64,000 bases of DNA from Halovenus carboxidivorans (GTDB lineage Archaea; Halobacteriota; Halobacteria; Halobacteriales; Haloarculaceae). This document shows positions 1-8,761 of the stretch, piece after piece. The notes below the pieces were generated by a model. That model saw only the letters and a program-made list of their open reading frames with translations, was not told where the DNA came from and made no database searches. Where the stretch lies: NCBI RefSeq assembly GCF_009831575.1, contig NZ_WUUT01000003.1, positions 1 through 64,000 on the forward strand, in the 5' to 3' direction. A program made the translations under genes and the position numbers. Each line of letters starts with the position of its first letter. The first letter of the stretch is position 1.

Positions 1-162
1 ATCTATACGTAGTGAGGCCATCCCCATGGGAACCGTTGGCTGATACGAGGGTGGGTTTATATGCGATGGCGGAATTTCGGCGGAACATCTTCGGGAACGT
101 GGTCGTCGACCGGAGTTCCGAAACGCCGTGTTTTAGTCTCCCCGCGCCCGAATACGGGTACG

Positions 163-1422
163 ATGGCCCGCTATCACATCGAGACCTACGGGTGTACGTC
201 CAACAGGGGTGAGAGCCGCCAGATCGAGCGGGCGCTCCGCGACGGCGGCCACCACCCTGCCGACGGACCGGAGCAAGCAGATGTCGCGATTCTGAACACC
301 TGTACGGTCGTCGAGAAAACCGAGCACAACATGCTCCGACGGGCCGAGGAACTCGACGAGCAGACGCCGGCCGATCTCGTCATCACCGGCTGTATGGCCC
401 TCGCACAGGGCGAACAGTTCCGTGAGGCGGACATCGACGCCGAGGTGCTCCACTGGGACGACGTGCCCGAACACGTCCGCAACGGCGAGTGTCCGACCGC
501 GACGCCCGACACCGAACCCGTCGTCGATGGGGTGGTCGGCATCCTCCCCATCGCCCGGGGCTGTATGAGCGACTGCTCGTACTGCATCACGAAACACGCC
601 ACCGGCCGGATCGACTCTCCGCCCGTCGAGGAGAACGTCGAGAAGGCTCGTGCGCTCGTCCACGCGGGCGCGAAGGAGATCCGAATCACCGGTCAGGACA
701 CCGGCGTCTACGGCTGGGACAGCAACCAGGGCGAGAGCCTCCTACCCGAACTGCTCGACCGCATCTGCACGGAGATCGACGGCGAGTTCCGGGTCCGGGT
801 CGGGATGGCAAATCCCAAAGGCGTCCACGGCGTCCGCGAGGAACTCGCGTCGGTGTTCGCCGAACACGACAAGCTATACAACTTCCTGCACGCCCCGGTC
901 CAGTCCGGCAGCGACGATCTGCTCCGGGACATGCGCCGCCAGCACACCGTCTCCGAGTACGTCGAGGTCGTCGAGACCTTCGACGAGTATCTCGACGAGT
1001 GGACGCTGTCGACGGATTTCATCGTCGGCTTCCCGACCGAAACCGAACACGACCACGAGCAGTCGCTGGCGCTGCTGCGGGAGACCCGCCCGGAGAAGGT
1101 CAACGTCACGCGGTTCTCGAAGCGGCCCGGCACCGACGCCGCCGAGATGGACGGCCTGGGCGGCCAGGTCAAGAAGGACCGATCCTCGGAGATGACCGAT
1201 CTCAAGATGGAGATCGTCGGCGACGCCTACGAGTCGATGGTCGGCACGGAACGGGAGGTCCTGTTCGTCGAAGACGGCACCGAGGACAGCCTCGTCGGCT
1301 ACGACAGCGCGTACCGTCAGGTCGCCGTCCCGGGCGCGGAAGACGAGGCCGACCTCGGTGATATCGTCACCTGCGAGATCACCGGCCAAAACACGGTCTA
1401 CGCCCTCGGCGAGATCTGTTGA
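163..1422 (+). CDS. tRNA N6-threonylcarbamoyladenosine methylthiotransferase (MtaB/CDKAL1 type)
   Basis: Radical-SAM enzyme that adds a methylthio group to t6A at position 37 of ANN-decoding tRNAs. The N-terminal UPF0004 domain has the three cluster-binding cysteines C11, C47 and C77 (numbered from the chosen start). The radical-SAM motif RGCMSDCSYC gives C134, C138 and C141, and a TRAM-like RNA-binding tail follows. The ATG at 163 is chosen because the protein then starts MARYHIETYGC, as in the family. A TTTTAG element at about 131-136 lies ~26 bases upstream, which fits leaderless transcription; an upstream in-frame start at 61 would add 34 atypical residues. Length 419 aa is normal. The RNase P RNA gene follows on the same strand. 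Confidence 0.93.
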   Translation: MARYHIETYGCTSNRGESRQIERALRDGGHHPADGPEQADVAILNTCTVVEKTEHNMLRRAEELDEQTPADLVITGCMALAQGEQFREADIDAEVLHWDDVPEHVRNGECPTATPDTEPVVDGVVGILPIARGCMSDCSYCITKHATGRIDSPPVEENVEKARALVHAGAKEIRITGQDTGVYGWDSNQGESLLPELLDRICTEIDGEFRVRVGMANPKGVHGVREELASVFAEHDKLYNFLHAPVQSGSDDLLRDMRRQHTVSEYVEVVETFDEYLDEWTLSTDFIVGFPTETEHDHEQSLALLRETRPEKVNVTRFSKRPGTDAAEMDGLGGQVKKDRSSEMTDLKMEIVGDAYESMVGTEREVLFVEDGTEDSLVGYDSAYRQVAVPGAEDEADLGDIVTCEITGQNTVYALGEIC

Positions 1423-1493
1423 TCTCGTTTACGACGCCGCGCGGCGATGCTCCGCCGACCGAACGGCTTACACGCTCCGGTTTCGTAGATCCA

Positions 1494-1978
1494 GACGGCA
1501 GAGGGAGACCGGCTTCCGTGTCCCGGCCGCGAGAAGGGACATGAGGAAAGTCCCCCCACCAGTCGGGCAGGTGACCGGACGCAAGTCCGGGGCGGGAGAC
1601 CGCCGGCTCTGGAACAGAAACGCGACCCCTCTCCCCGACCGATGAGGCGTGCGAACCCCGCGCAAAAGGCATCCGCCGACGAAGCAACGGGGAGTTAACC
1701 CGCCGAGGGCGCGGGACCCAGAAGGGTCCCGATTTGGCGAACGGGCGTTGCGAGGTGCGACAGCACCTCGAAGCCGCGGCGCGTAGCGCCGCGCTGTCCG
1801 TGAGCACCGAGGTCCAACGGACCTCGCAGGCTGCGTAGCAGCCTACAGACGGGAGAGAACGGCTGGAACGGCGAACCCTCACCGGTGCAAGCCCGGCCCG
1901 ACAAGGTAGCCCGACGGCTGGGCCGGGTGCGTAGCCGAATGCCGGCGAACAGAAGGGGGCTTACTCCCCTCAGCCACG
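1494..1978 (+). ncRNA. rnpB: RNase P RNA
   Basis: Catalytic RNA of ribonuclease P, which matures tRNA 5' ends. The universally conserved CR-I sequence GAGGAAAGTCC lies at 1543-1553 and CR-V, ACAGAAGGGGGCTTAC, at 1949-1964. The two ends pair to form helix P1: GGC-A-GAGGG from 1497 pairs with CCCTC-A-GCC ending at 1975. The interior is rich in GC hairpins and has no plausible reading frame. The length of about 480 nt fits haloarchaeal A-type RNase P RNA. The exact 5' and 3' ends are estimated from the P1 pairing. Confidence 0.95.
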
Positions 1979-1987
1979 TGACCCACC

Positions 1988-2008
1988 GGAAGCAGTGCCA
2001 ACGCTTCC
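1988..2008 (+). terminator. stem-loop after RNase P RNA
   Basis: Perfect inverted repeat GGAAGC (1988-1993) / GCTTCC (2003-2008) with a 9-base loop, just past the RNase P P1 helix. It could be a terminator or processing structure. There is no strong T-run, so the terminator role is inferred from position only. Confidence 0.35.
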
Positions 2009-2089
2009 GTCAGCGGCTGATCTGCTCTGTTCCCAGATTCTGGGACATATCGCGGGACTCTTACTTCCAGAGACGAAGGTTCTCCTGTT

Positions 2090-2596
2090 ATGCAAAAACA
2101 GACAGACAGGCGGACGTTCCTCGCAGCGGCAGGTGCCACGGCAGCGACCGTCGCACTCGCGGGATGTAGCAGCGGCGGCGACAACGGCAGCAACGGAGAC
2201 AACGGCGACAGCGGCCCGTCGGTCCCTGACGCGGTCGACAGCTATCTCAGCGATAACAGCGCCAACGGCTACAGCGGTCCGAGCGATGCGGTCGACGAGA
2301 CCGGCAGCGGCTCGGTCACGATCAGCGTCGGCGCCGGTGAGAACGGACTCGCCTTCGACCCGGTGGCCGTGTTCGTCGACGCGGGCACAGAGGTCACCTG
2401 GGAGTGGACCGGCAACGGCGGCGCCCACAACGTCGTCTCCGCCGACAGCAGCGCCGCCAGTTTCGACAGCGGCGAAGCGGTCGCGGAGCAGGGAACGACG
2501 TTCTCCCAGACTTTCGACTCCGCCGGCAACCAACTGTACTACTGTACCCCACACCAGGCCGCGGGTATGCACGGTGCGGTCATCGTTCAGGAGTAA
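2090..2596 (+). CDS. halocyanin-type blue copper lipoprotein
   Basis: Small membrane-anchored cupredoxin that carries electrons at the outer face of the membrane. The N-terminus is a Tat signal (DRRTFLAAAG) ending in a lipobox with Cys26. A Gly/Asn/Asp-rich linker follows. The halocyanin domain has the type-1 copper ligands H113 (GGAHNVVS) and C152, H155, M160 in YYCTPHQAAGM. Length 168 aa is typical. A TATA-like CTCTTACTT about 26 bases upstream suggests a leaderless transcript. The redox partner is not evident from the neighbours. Confidence 0.93.
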   Translation: MQKQTDRRTFLAAAGATAATVALAGCSSGGDNGSNGDNGDSGPSVPDAVDSYLSDNSANGYSGPSDAVDETGSGSVTISVGAGENGLAFDPVAVFVDAGTEVTWEWTGNGGAHNVVSADSSAASFDSGEAVAEQGTTFSQTFDSAGNQLYYCTPHQAAGMHGAVIVQE

Positions 2597-2674
2597 CCGG
2601 TTTCGCAGTTCGATCTCCGATTTTTCTCGTCGGTCGCAGACAGATTAAAAAAGGGGCGAGCACATGGTACGTAT

Positions 2675-2950
2675 GTGGACCGGGAACGCCTCGTCGAACG
2701 GCTGGAAGCCGAGTTCTGCGGGAGCGAACAGGCCCGGCGAGCGGTCTCTCGTCAGGCCCGCGATCTGTCCGACGCCGGACGGATCGAGGAGGAACTCGGC
2801 TACGAACTCACCGTCGAGACGGTCGTCTCGAATCTCGAGGACGCCCCGGCGGAGTACGGATTAGTCGAGCGCTGGAACTGGTGGATCGGTTCGCTCGAAC
2901 TCTCCCACGGCAACTACCAGCGGTTTCGCGTCCGGCCGGACGTGGCCTGA
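2675..2950 (+). CDS. conserved haloarchaeal small protein, unknown function
   Basis: 91-residue acidic protein starting at a GTG; the overlapping ATG at 2673 is in the wrong frame. No transmembrane segment or signal is visible. The first half is predicted helical (MDRERLVERLEAEF) and the second half contains a WNWW tryptophan cluster. Codon usage matches the core genome. It ends immediately before the convergent BtuF-like gene. I do not recognise the family; the reading frame looks real because of its third-position GC and acidic composition. Confidence 0.7.
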   Translation: MDRERLVERLEAEFCGSEQARRAVSRQARDLSDAGRIEEELGYELTVETVVSNLEDAPAEYGLVERWNWWIGSLELSHGNYQRFRVRPDVA

Positions 2951-3871
2951 TCAGTTCGCCGCTCCGGTATCGACTCGCTGTTCTGACAGTTGGCTCACAG
3001 CCTCGGCTGGCGGGTCGACCGTCCCAGGGTGGACGGCGCTTGCGAGCGCGGCCAGCGAGTCGACGAGTCGCGGCCCCGGTCGGTTCATGTAGTGGTGGCC
3101 GTCGATGGCGTAGACTCGGCCGTTCTGGACGGCCGATAGCTCCGCCCACCCCTCCCGGTTGGTGAGGTCCGTGAGGTTCTCGCGAGTCTGCTCCAGCCCG
3201 AACCCGCAGGGAGCGACGACCAGTACCTCGGGATCGTACTCCCGGATCGCCGCCCACTCGCGGGGGCGCGAGCGAGCGCCGGGATCCGCCAGTCCGTACT
3301 CGCCGCCGACCCGCTCGACCATCCCCGGCACCCAGTGGCCGGCGACCATCACCGGATCGAGCCAGTCCAGCACGGCCACGCGTGGCCCCGCCTCCGGCGT
3401 CCGGTCGGTGATCCCCTCGATTCGGCGTTCCAGATCGGCGCTGACGGACTCGGCTCGCTCCGCCCGCCCGAGGCGCTGACCGAGTCGCTCTACGTCCGCG
3501 AGCACATCGTCGAGACTGTGTGGGTCGCTGGTCAGGACCTCCGCGTCCAGCCCCAACTCGGTGACGGCCGTCCGAATCTCCGTGTCGTCGACGGCACAGA
3601 CGTCACAGATGCCCTGCGAGACGATCACGTCCGGGTCGAGATCGGCGAGCGTCTCGCGGTCGATCTCGTAGACGCCGCCGTCTTCGACGGCTTCCTGGAC
3701 CTGTCTGTCGATCTCGCCGCTGTCGGCGGTCGCGTCGACACGGGATCTGTTGACCGCCGGGAGGTCGGCGGCCCGCGGCGGATAGTCACACTCGTGAGAG
3801 ACGCCGACGGGTTCGATACCGAGGGCGAACAGCATCTCCGTTGCCGAGGGCAGCAGTGAGACGACGCGCAT
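2951..3871 (-). CDS. cobalamin/iron-siderophore binding-type protein (BtuF-like)
   Basis: Periplasmic-binding-protein fold of the BtuF/FepB type: MRVVSLLPSATEMLFALG at the start, then VGVSHECDYP, and the late DGHHYMNRPGPRLVDSLAAL. Typical members deliver B12 or Fe-chelates to ABC transporters. This copy has no signal peptide or lipobox, starting directly with the first beta strand, and no permease or ATPase gene is beside it. It may therefore act in the cytoplasm or be a stand-alone binding protein. C-rich GICDVCAVDD near residue 90 resembles BtuF-like archaeal proteins. 306 aa. Confidence 0.8.
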   Translation of the reverse strand: MRVVSLLPSATEMLFALGIEPVGVSHECDYPPRAADLPAVNRSRVDATADSGEIDRQVQEAVEDGGVYEIDRETLADLDPDVIVSQGICDVCAVDDTEIRTAVTELGLDAEVLTSDPHSLDDVLADVERLGQRLGRAERAESVSADLERRIEGITDRTPEAGPRVAVLDWLDPVMVAGHWVPGMVERVGGEYGLADPGARSRPREWAAIREYDPEVLVVAPCGFGLEQTRENLTDLTNREGWAELSAVQNGRVYAIDGHHYMNRPGPRLVDSLAALASAVHPGTVDPPAEAVSQLSEQRVDTGAAN

Positions 3872-3906
3872 ACACTCGATACGGCCGAGGGCCTGTTAAC
3901 AGTTCC

Positions 3907-4206
3907 TCAGAACGGGAACCGCCGCCGGATCTCCTCGAGGAAGTCGGAGTCGTCCTCGTCGGGAGCCGTTCCGTTGCCGATCGCGTGCTCCTTGGCGAAG
4001 ATGACCGTTCGTCCGTTCTTCTCGGTCACCTCGATGAGTCCGTCCTCGTTCAACTCGGCGAGGGCCTGTTCGAGGGTGTCGATGTCTTCCTCAACGAGCG
4101 CCCGGAGATCGAACACCGTGGTTCCGGTCTCCATCCGATCGGCAAGCGCATCGAGGACGGCCACCTCTGTCTCGTCGCGGTCACGGTACTGCTCCTTCGC
4201 TCGCAT
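3907..4206 (-). CDS. small winged-helix DNA-binding protein (DUF6432-like)
   Basis: 99 aa. Residues ~15-70 form a winged-helix pattern: EVAVLDALADRMETGTTVFDLRALVEEDIDTLEQALAELNEDGLIEV, then a beta wing (TEKNGRTVIFAKE). The tail is acidic and ends in EEIRRRFPF. Probable transcription regulator of unknown target. A TATA element and a perfect short palindrome lie directly over its predicted transcription start, so it may control itself. It is divergent from purC. Confidence 0.72.
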   Translation of the reverse strand: MRAKEQYRDRDETEVAVLDALADRMETGTTVFDLRALVEEDIDTLEQALAELNEDGLIEVTEKNGRTVIFAKEHAIGNGTAPDEDDSDFLEEIRRRFPF

Positions 4207-4211
4207 CAGTA

Positions 4212-4242
4212 CTTGCTACGCAAGGATGGGTCTTATATATTT
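4212..4242 (-). promoter_or_regulatory. TATA box and palindrome upstream of the winged-helix gene
   Basis: On the minus strand, an AATATATAAG TATA element (about 4232-4241) sits ~26-30 bases before the ATG at 4206. A perfect palindrome CTTGC-TAC-GCAAG (4212-4224) lies between them, over the expected start of a leaderless transcript. This placement suits an operator for autorepression; that role is inferred. Confidence 0.5.
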
Positions 4243-4329
4243 TCGCGCCCCCGGCGGGGCGGTTCGACACCCGGCCGTCGCGGCCCCAAACTGCAACTAT
4301 CTTAACCACTGCCCGAGTACGAACGCTCG

Positions 4330-5358
4330 ATGACGAGTGTCAAGAACTTCCGGATCGACGACGACCCGAGTCCGGACCAGTTGGGCCGGGGCGTCTTCGA
4401 GTTCACCGACGATTACTCCGTCTTCGACTGGGGGAAGATGCCCGACCAGATCCCGGACAAAGGCGCCTCGCTGTGCTCGATGGGAGCGTTCAACTTCGAG
4501 TTGCTCGAACGCGAGGGCGTTCCGACACACTACCGGGGTGTCGTCTCCGACGGCGAGGTGGTCGATCTGGAGACGGCGCTGGACCGCGGCGACGCGCCGA
4601 CGGAGATGGCGATCGATCTGACGATGGTGCCGGACCTCCCCTTCGAGGGCGGTACCTACGACTACGACGCCTACTACGACGCCGTCGAGCGCCACTACCT
4701 GATCCCGCTGGAGATCGTCTTTCGGAACCGCGTCCCGGTCGGCTCCTCGCTTCGCGGCCGCTCCGAGCCCGCTGATCACGGTCTCTCGCTGTCGGAGTGG
4801 CCCGACGAACCGGTCGATCTGCCCGACCCGGTCGTGGAGTTCTCGACGAAATACGAGAAACAGGACCGGTATCTCGACCGCGCGGAGGCCGCCGAGATCG
4901 CCGGTCCCGCCGACATCGACGACCTCGACGCCCTCGCTCGCGAGGTGAACCGGATCGTCACCGACCGGGCGGCCGAGGCCGACCTCGACCACCAGGACGG
5001 CAAAATCGAGTGTCTCTACTACGACGGCGAGATCCGCGTCGCCGACGTGGTCGGAACTTTCGACGAGAACCGCTTCTCCCGGGACGGCCAGCAGATCTCG
5101 AAGGAGGTGATCCGACAGTACCACAAGCGGACGCAACCGGAGTGGGTCGAGGCCGTCGGCGCCGCGAAACAGCAGGCCGACGAGGAGGGGGTCGCGGACT
5201 GGAAGGCGCTGTGTGACCGCCAGCCGGAACCGCTCGACGACGAGGTGATTCAGACCGCTCGTGATCTCTACTGCGCCGGTACGAACGAGTACACCGGGAC
5301 GAGCGTCTTCGAGGCTCCCGACCTGGCGACGGTGTTGGAGACGGTCCGAGAGCTCTGA
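4330..5358 (+). CDS. purC: phosphoribosylaminoimidazole-succinocarboxamide synthase
   Basis: SAICAR synthetase of purine biosynthesis; it joins CAIR with aspartate using ATP. Recognisable SAICAR synthetase stretches are [25 protein letters not shown] near the N-terminus, [20 protein letters not shown] in the middle, and the [18 protein letters not shown] active-site region. At 342 aa it is the longer archaeal form. A CTTAAC element at ~4301 is about 27 bases before the ATG, consistent with a leaderless mRNA. No other pur genes are adjacent. Confidence 0.93.
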   Translation: MTSVKNFRIDDDPSPDQLGRGVFEFTDDYSVFDWGKMPDQIPDKGASLCSMGAFNFELLEREGVPTHYRGVVSDGEVVDLETALDRGDAPTEMAIDLTMVPDLPFEGGTYDYDAYYDAVERHYLIPLEIVFRNRVPVGSSLRGRSEPADHGLSLSEWPDEPVDLPDPVVEFSTKYEKQDRYLDRAEAAEIAGPADIDDLDALAREVNRIVTDRAAEADLDHQDGKIECLYYDGEIRVADVVGTFDENRFSRDGQQISKEVIRQYHKRTQPEWVEAVGAAKQQADEEGVADWKALCDRQPEPLDDEVIQTARDLYCAGTNEYTGTSVFEAPDLATVLETVREL

Positions 5359-5404
5359 GACGGCCGTCCGAACCGCTTTTGTCGTCGGCCTGACTCTCTC
5401 CGAT

Positions 5405-5818
5405 ATGGTCCCCACGAGACAGACGCCGACCCTGGACACTCCACCGGAACGGAAGGCGAGCGTTCTCCTCAGTGTCGCTGCCGGCATCCTCGCGAGCCTC
5501 GTTCTCTCCTTCATCCCGTTTTCGACCGTTCTCGGCGGATTCGTCGCCGGCTACCTCCGCGGCGGCACGGGAACCGACGGCGCGTTCGTCGGCGGCATCG
5601 TCGGGGTGGTCACCTTTGCGCCCTTTGCCGTCATCTTCTACCTGATTCTGGGGTTCGTCGCGCTGGGCGGCGCACCGTCGATTTTCAGCGCGGTCGTGCT
5701 CACGATGTTTCTGGCCGTCGGGCTATACACCGTCGGTGCTTCGGTCGCCGGGGGCTTTCTCGGCGCCTATCTGGCGGACGAACTCGACCGTTCGGTTCCC
5801 GTCCTCGACGACATCTGA
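5405..5818 (+). CDS. DUF5518-type small membrane protein
   Basis: 137 aa with four hydrophobic segments: ASVLLSVAAGILASLVLSF, FSTVLGGFVAGYL, a glycine-rich GAFVGGIVGVVTFAPFAVIF segment, and VVLTMFLAVGLYTVGASVAGG. The Gly-rich pattern GGFVAGYLRGG is characteristic of the haloarchaeal DUF5518 membrane family, of unknown function. The ATG at 5405 gives a short cytoplasmic N-terminus; longer in-frame extensions run into purC. Convergent with the photolyase gene, with stops adjacent. Confidence 0.75.
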   Translation: MVPTRQTPTLDTPPERKASVLLSVAAGILASLVLSFIPFSTVLGGFVAGYLRGGTGTDGAFVGGIVGVVTFAPFAVIFYLILGFVALGGAPSIFSAVVLTMFLAVGLYTVGASVAGGFLGAYLADELDRSVPVLDDI

Positions 5819-7276
5819 TCACCGCCGCCCGAGTTCCGCGTATCGCTGCTCGAAGTCGATCATCGGTCGGGGGTAGTCGATGCCGAGTTCGACCCCGTAC
5901 TCCGCCCGTTCGGCGTCGTCTAACTGCCAGGGCCGGTGTGCGTACTCCGGCGGCAGATCGGCCAGTTCGGGCAACCACGTCCGGACGTACTCCGCGTTGC
6001 CGTCGTAGCGGTCGGCCTGCGAGAGGACGTTGAAGTGGTTGTCTCGGGAGTCGTTGCCGACGCCGGCCTGGTAGGCCCAGTTGCCCCAGTTCGAGGCCAC
6101 GTCGTAATCGACCAGTTGCTGCTCGAAGTACGCCGCCCCCCATCGCCAGTCGATCTCCAGCGCGTCGACCAGAAACGAGGCGACGTTCTGCCGGCCCCGG
6201 TTGGACATGTAGCCCGTCCGGTTGAGTTCGCGCATGTTCGCGTCGACGAAGGGCAGGCCCGTCTCGCCGGCCGCCCACCGCTGGAACGCCTCGCGGTCGT
6301 GCTGCCACTCCTTGTCGACGCCGCGAATCCCGTCGGCGGTGAAGAAGTCCCCGCCGTGTTTGACGAACTGGAACTGGAAGAAGTCCCGCCAGGCCAACTC
6401 GAACAGCAGCCAGTAGGTGTCCTCGTTCGAGACGCGTTCGTCCTCGTACCGCCGGACCTCGCGGTGGATCCACCGGGGCGAGAGACAGCCAGCGGCGAGA
6501 TACGCCGAGAACTTCGAGGAGTAATCGGCCCCGAGCATCCCGTTGCGGGTCTGTTTGTACTCCCGGAGATGATCTCCCTCCCAGAAGTACGCCTCCAGAC
6601 GCCCCTTCCCGGCGGTCTCGCCGCCCTCGAACGGCAGCACCGCACGGTCGTCGGGACCGTCGTCCCGGGAGTCGTCTCCGCCGGTGCGGTCGTCGCCTGC
6701 GAGCGCGTCGACGGTCGGAATCTCACCGGCTTCGATGTCGTCCGGAACTGTGATCTCCGCGGGTGCCGGGACCGGATCCCTGACCTCCGTGCTCTGCTCG
6801 ACCTCCTTTCGCCAGGGCGTGAACGTGTCGTCGATACTGTCGTACGGCGTCGGCAGGTCGTTGATGTGATAGAGCGTGTGCGTCCACCGGCGCTCGAAGT
6901 CGACACCGGCGGGCAGCCCGTCCCGAACCGCGTGTTCGCGTTCGATTTCCTCGGTCGCGGGCTTGGTCTGTGCGAAGACGGCGTTGGCGTCGGATGCGGC
7001 GGCCAGTTCCGGGACGACGGTCTCGACGGTTCCGTCCCGGAGGAGTAGTTCACCGCCGCTGTCCCGGAGCGAGGCCCGGAGATCCTGCAGCGACTCGCGG
7101 CGAAACCGGGCGCGGTGGCGGCCGCGCTTGGCCGGTCCGTACTCGGAGTCGCCGCGTCGCCGCGGATCGGTGACGTACACCGGCACAACCGTCTCGGCGC
7201 GGTCGACTGCGTCGGCGAGCACTGGGTTGTCGGTCACTCGGAGGTCGTCCCGAAACCAGACGACAGCAGTGTCCAT
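5819..7276 (-). CDS. DASH-family cryptochrome/photolyase
   Basis: FAD/folate flavoprotein, likely repairing cyclobutane dimers (in single-stranded DNA for DASH proteins) or sensing light. The N-terminus MDTAVVWFRDDLRVTDN starts the antenna Rossmann domain. DASH-type signatures include LPTPYDSIDDTFTPWRKEVE, SSKFSAYLAAGCLSPRWIH, and SNWGNWAYQAGVGND followed by SRDNHFNVLSQ. The ATG at 7276 is chosen because it begins at the first strand of the domain. An Asp/Gly-rich linker (GGDDSRDDGPDDR) separates the domains, as expected for halophilic adaptation. 485 aa. Confidence 0.92.
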   Translation of the reverse strand: MDTAVVWFRDDLRVTDNPVLADAVDRAETVVPVYVTDPRRRGDSEYGPAKRGRHRARFRRESLQDLRASLRDSGGELLLRDGTVETVVPELAAASDANAVFAQTKPATEEIEREHAVRDGLPAGVDFERRWTHTLYHINDLPTPYDSIDDTFTPWRKEVEQSTEVRDPVPAPAEITVPDDIEAGEIPTVDALAGDDRTGGDDSRDDGPDDRAVLPFEGGETAGKGRLEAYFWEGDHLREYKQTRNGMLGADYSSKFSAYLAAGCLSPRWIHREVRRYEDERVSNEDTYWLLFELAWRDFFQFQFVKHGGDFFTADGIRGVDKEWQHDREAFQRWAAGETGLPFVDANMRELNRTGYMSNRGRQNVASFLVDALEIDWRWGAAYFEQQLVDYDVASNWGNWAYQAGVGNDSRDNHFNVLSQADRYDGNAEYVRTWLPELADLPPEYAHRPWQLDDAERAEYGVELGIDYPRPMIDFEQRYAELGRR

Positions 7277-7347
7277 ACCCGCCATTCGACCACAGCGACA
7301 AATACTGCTCGGTGCGCTCGACCCGGCGGTACCCGCGGATCGATACG

Positions 7348-7584
7348 CTACTCCTGTGCGCTCCGGCCGCCCCCGCCACCGCGGCCGGGTGGGCTGTCGT
7401 CTGCCGGCGGCTTCTCCACCTCCAGCGGCGTGTCTGCCCTCGCCTCCTCGCGGACGACCAGCCGGGCGCCGTACCGCAACGCCTCGGCCCGGGACTCGAA
7501 CACGTCGGCCTCGACGAGCGTATCCAGTCGGGCGGCGAGCGCGTCCGGCAGCGGTACAGAGACGGTTTCGTGCTCCCCGCTCAT
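7348..7584 (-). CDS. ribbon-helix-helix-like small protein
   Basis: 78 aa from the ATG at 7584 (a TTG at 7596 is a weaker alternative). The first ~45 residues, ETVSVPLPDALAARLDTLVEADVFESRAEALRYGARL, match a ribbon-helix-helix pattern: a beta strand followed by two helices with the 'FESRAEAL' turn. The tail is Gly/Ser-rich and low complexity. Probably a DNA-binding regulator or antitoxin-like protein; no toxin gene is adjacent. It is upstream of, and in the same direction as, the photolyase. Confidence 0.65.
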   Translation of the reverse strand: MSGEHETVSVPLPDALAARLDTLVEADVFESRAEALRYGARLVVREEARADTPLEVEKPPADDSPPGRGGGGGRSAQE

Positions 7585-7656
7585 ATCCGAGGACAACGAG
7601 CCCGCCCACTATACAGTTTCGCCGTTCATGTGCGTTCGGCGCTTCTAGTCGCACCC

Positions 7657-8001
7657 TCAGGCGACGCCGCTGTCGAGGTTCTCCAGTAGCTTCCCGACGA
7701 ACAGCCCGAGCCGCGGCGAGATGTCGTCCTCGGCGGCCTCGGCGGGCTGGGCGGACAGCGTCTCGACGAACTGCTCGGAGTGTGTCATCGCGTTGATCAT
7801 GTCGGCCACGTCGACGGTGAGCCCCTCGTCGGAGGTGTCGATCTCCGGGTGTCGCTCCTTGAGATCCTCGGAGTAAGTGATCGTCCAGGACGGGCCGCCG
7901 ACGACCTCGATTGCGGTATCGAGCCCGCCGACCTCCAGCGGGCCGTCCGGACTCCCGACGTAGATCGTTCCGTCCTCGATGAAAGTCTCGTACCTGCTCA
8001 T
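7657..8001 (-). CDS. conserved haloarchaeal protein, unknown function
   Basis: 114 aa, start ATG at 8001 (GTG at 8007 possible). Acidic and soluble. The N-terminal half is beta-rich (YETFIEDGTIYVGSPDGPLEVGG), with the strand WTITYSEDLKE, followed by helices toward the C-terminus. It is of a size and composition common among haloarchaeal proteins of unknown role. No motif gives a function. It lies between the RHH protein and the glycosylase on the same strand. Confidence 0.65.
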   Translation of the reverse strand: MSRYETFIEDGTIYVGSPDGPLEVGGLDTAIEVVGGPSWTITYSEDLKERHPEIDTSDEGLTVDVADMINAMTHSEQFVETLSAQPAEAAEDDISPRLGLFVGKLLENLDSGVA

Positions 8002-8080
8002 ACTCACAGTCCTGGCGACGGCACGGCTGTCTGTCCCTCATCGTCGCCGGGGTATCAAGGTTTGGTCATCGCTCCCGTCC

Positions 8081-8659
8081 TCACCCCTCGTACGCCCGCC
8101 AGAGATACAGCGAGGCGTACGAGCGGTACGGAGCCCACTCCGCCGCCCGGTCGCGCATCTCGCCGCGGCTCATCTCCCGGTCACAGACGAGTTCGATCCC
8201 GCGGCGGATCCCCAGGTCTTCGACCGGAAACACGTCGGGCCGACCCAGTGCGAACATGAGAAACATCTTGGCCGTCCACGGTCCCACGCCCCTGATCTCG
8301 GTGAGTTCGTCGGCCACCGCCTCGTCGTCCAGTCCCTCGAAGTACGCCCGGTCGTACCCCTCGCGCTGGTAGGCTTCGGCGACGGCGCGGACGTAGCCGG
8401 TCTTCGCCTCCGACAGGCCGGCGTCCCGCAGCGTCGCCTCGTCGGCCGCGAGGATCCCGCTCGGCGTCACCTCGACGGCGTCGAACAGTCGTTCGCGGAT
8501 CGCGGCGGCGGCGTCGGTCGACACCTGCTGGCGGAGCAGCGAGACCACCAGCCGCTCGAACGTGTCCTCGGCGGGGTCGAGTTCGAGCGGACCGTGCTCC
8601 TCGACGTGGGGCTGTAGGGCCGGGTCCGCGGCCAGCGCCGTGGCTGCCTCCTCGTGCAT
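8081..8659 (-). CDS. DNA-3-methyladenine glycosylase II (AlkA-like, HhH-GPD)
   Basis: Base-excision repair glycosylase for alkylated purines. The helix-hairpin-helix motif LTEIRGVGPWTAKMFLMFALG (about residues 119-138) is followed by the Gly/Pro loop and catalytic Asp148 in VFPVEDLGIRRG. LLRQQVSTDAA is the typical AlkA second-helix segment. At 192 aa it is a compact form without the AlkA N-terminal beta domain. The ATG at 8659 is used; a GTG at 8668 would add three residues. Confidence 0.87.
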   Translation of the reverse strand: MHEEAATALAADPALQPHVEEHGPLELDPAEDTFERLVVSLLRQQVSTDAAAAIRERLFDAVEVTPSGILAADEATLRDAGLSEAKTGYVRAVAEAYQREGYDRAYFEGLDDEAVADELTEIRGVGPWTAKMFLMFALGRPDVFPVEDLGIRRGIELVCDREMSRGEMRDRAAEWAPYRSYASLYLWRAYEG

Positions 8660-8761
8660 CACCTGCACACTGGGGTCGGACGTGTTTCAGCACACCGCCT
8701 CGCGTTTCTGTCAGAGAAACGTATCGACACGCGTTTCACCCCCGGTGGTCCACGTCCAGAC

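Noticed and set aside
1595-2572. Open frames inside and around the RNase P RNA
   Set aside because: The conserved CR-I and CR-V sequences and the P1 pairing show this is RNA; the frames are Arg/Pro-rich artefacts.
7277-8041. Upstream in-frame extension of the photolyase (would give 740 aa)
   Set aside because: The extension is Arg-rich, covers two other genes in the right frame, and the photolyase domain begins exactly at the ATG 7276.
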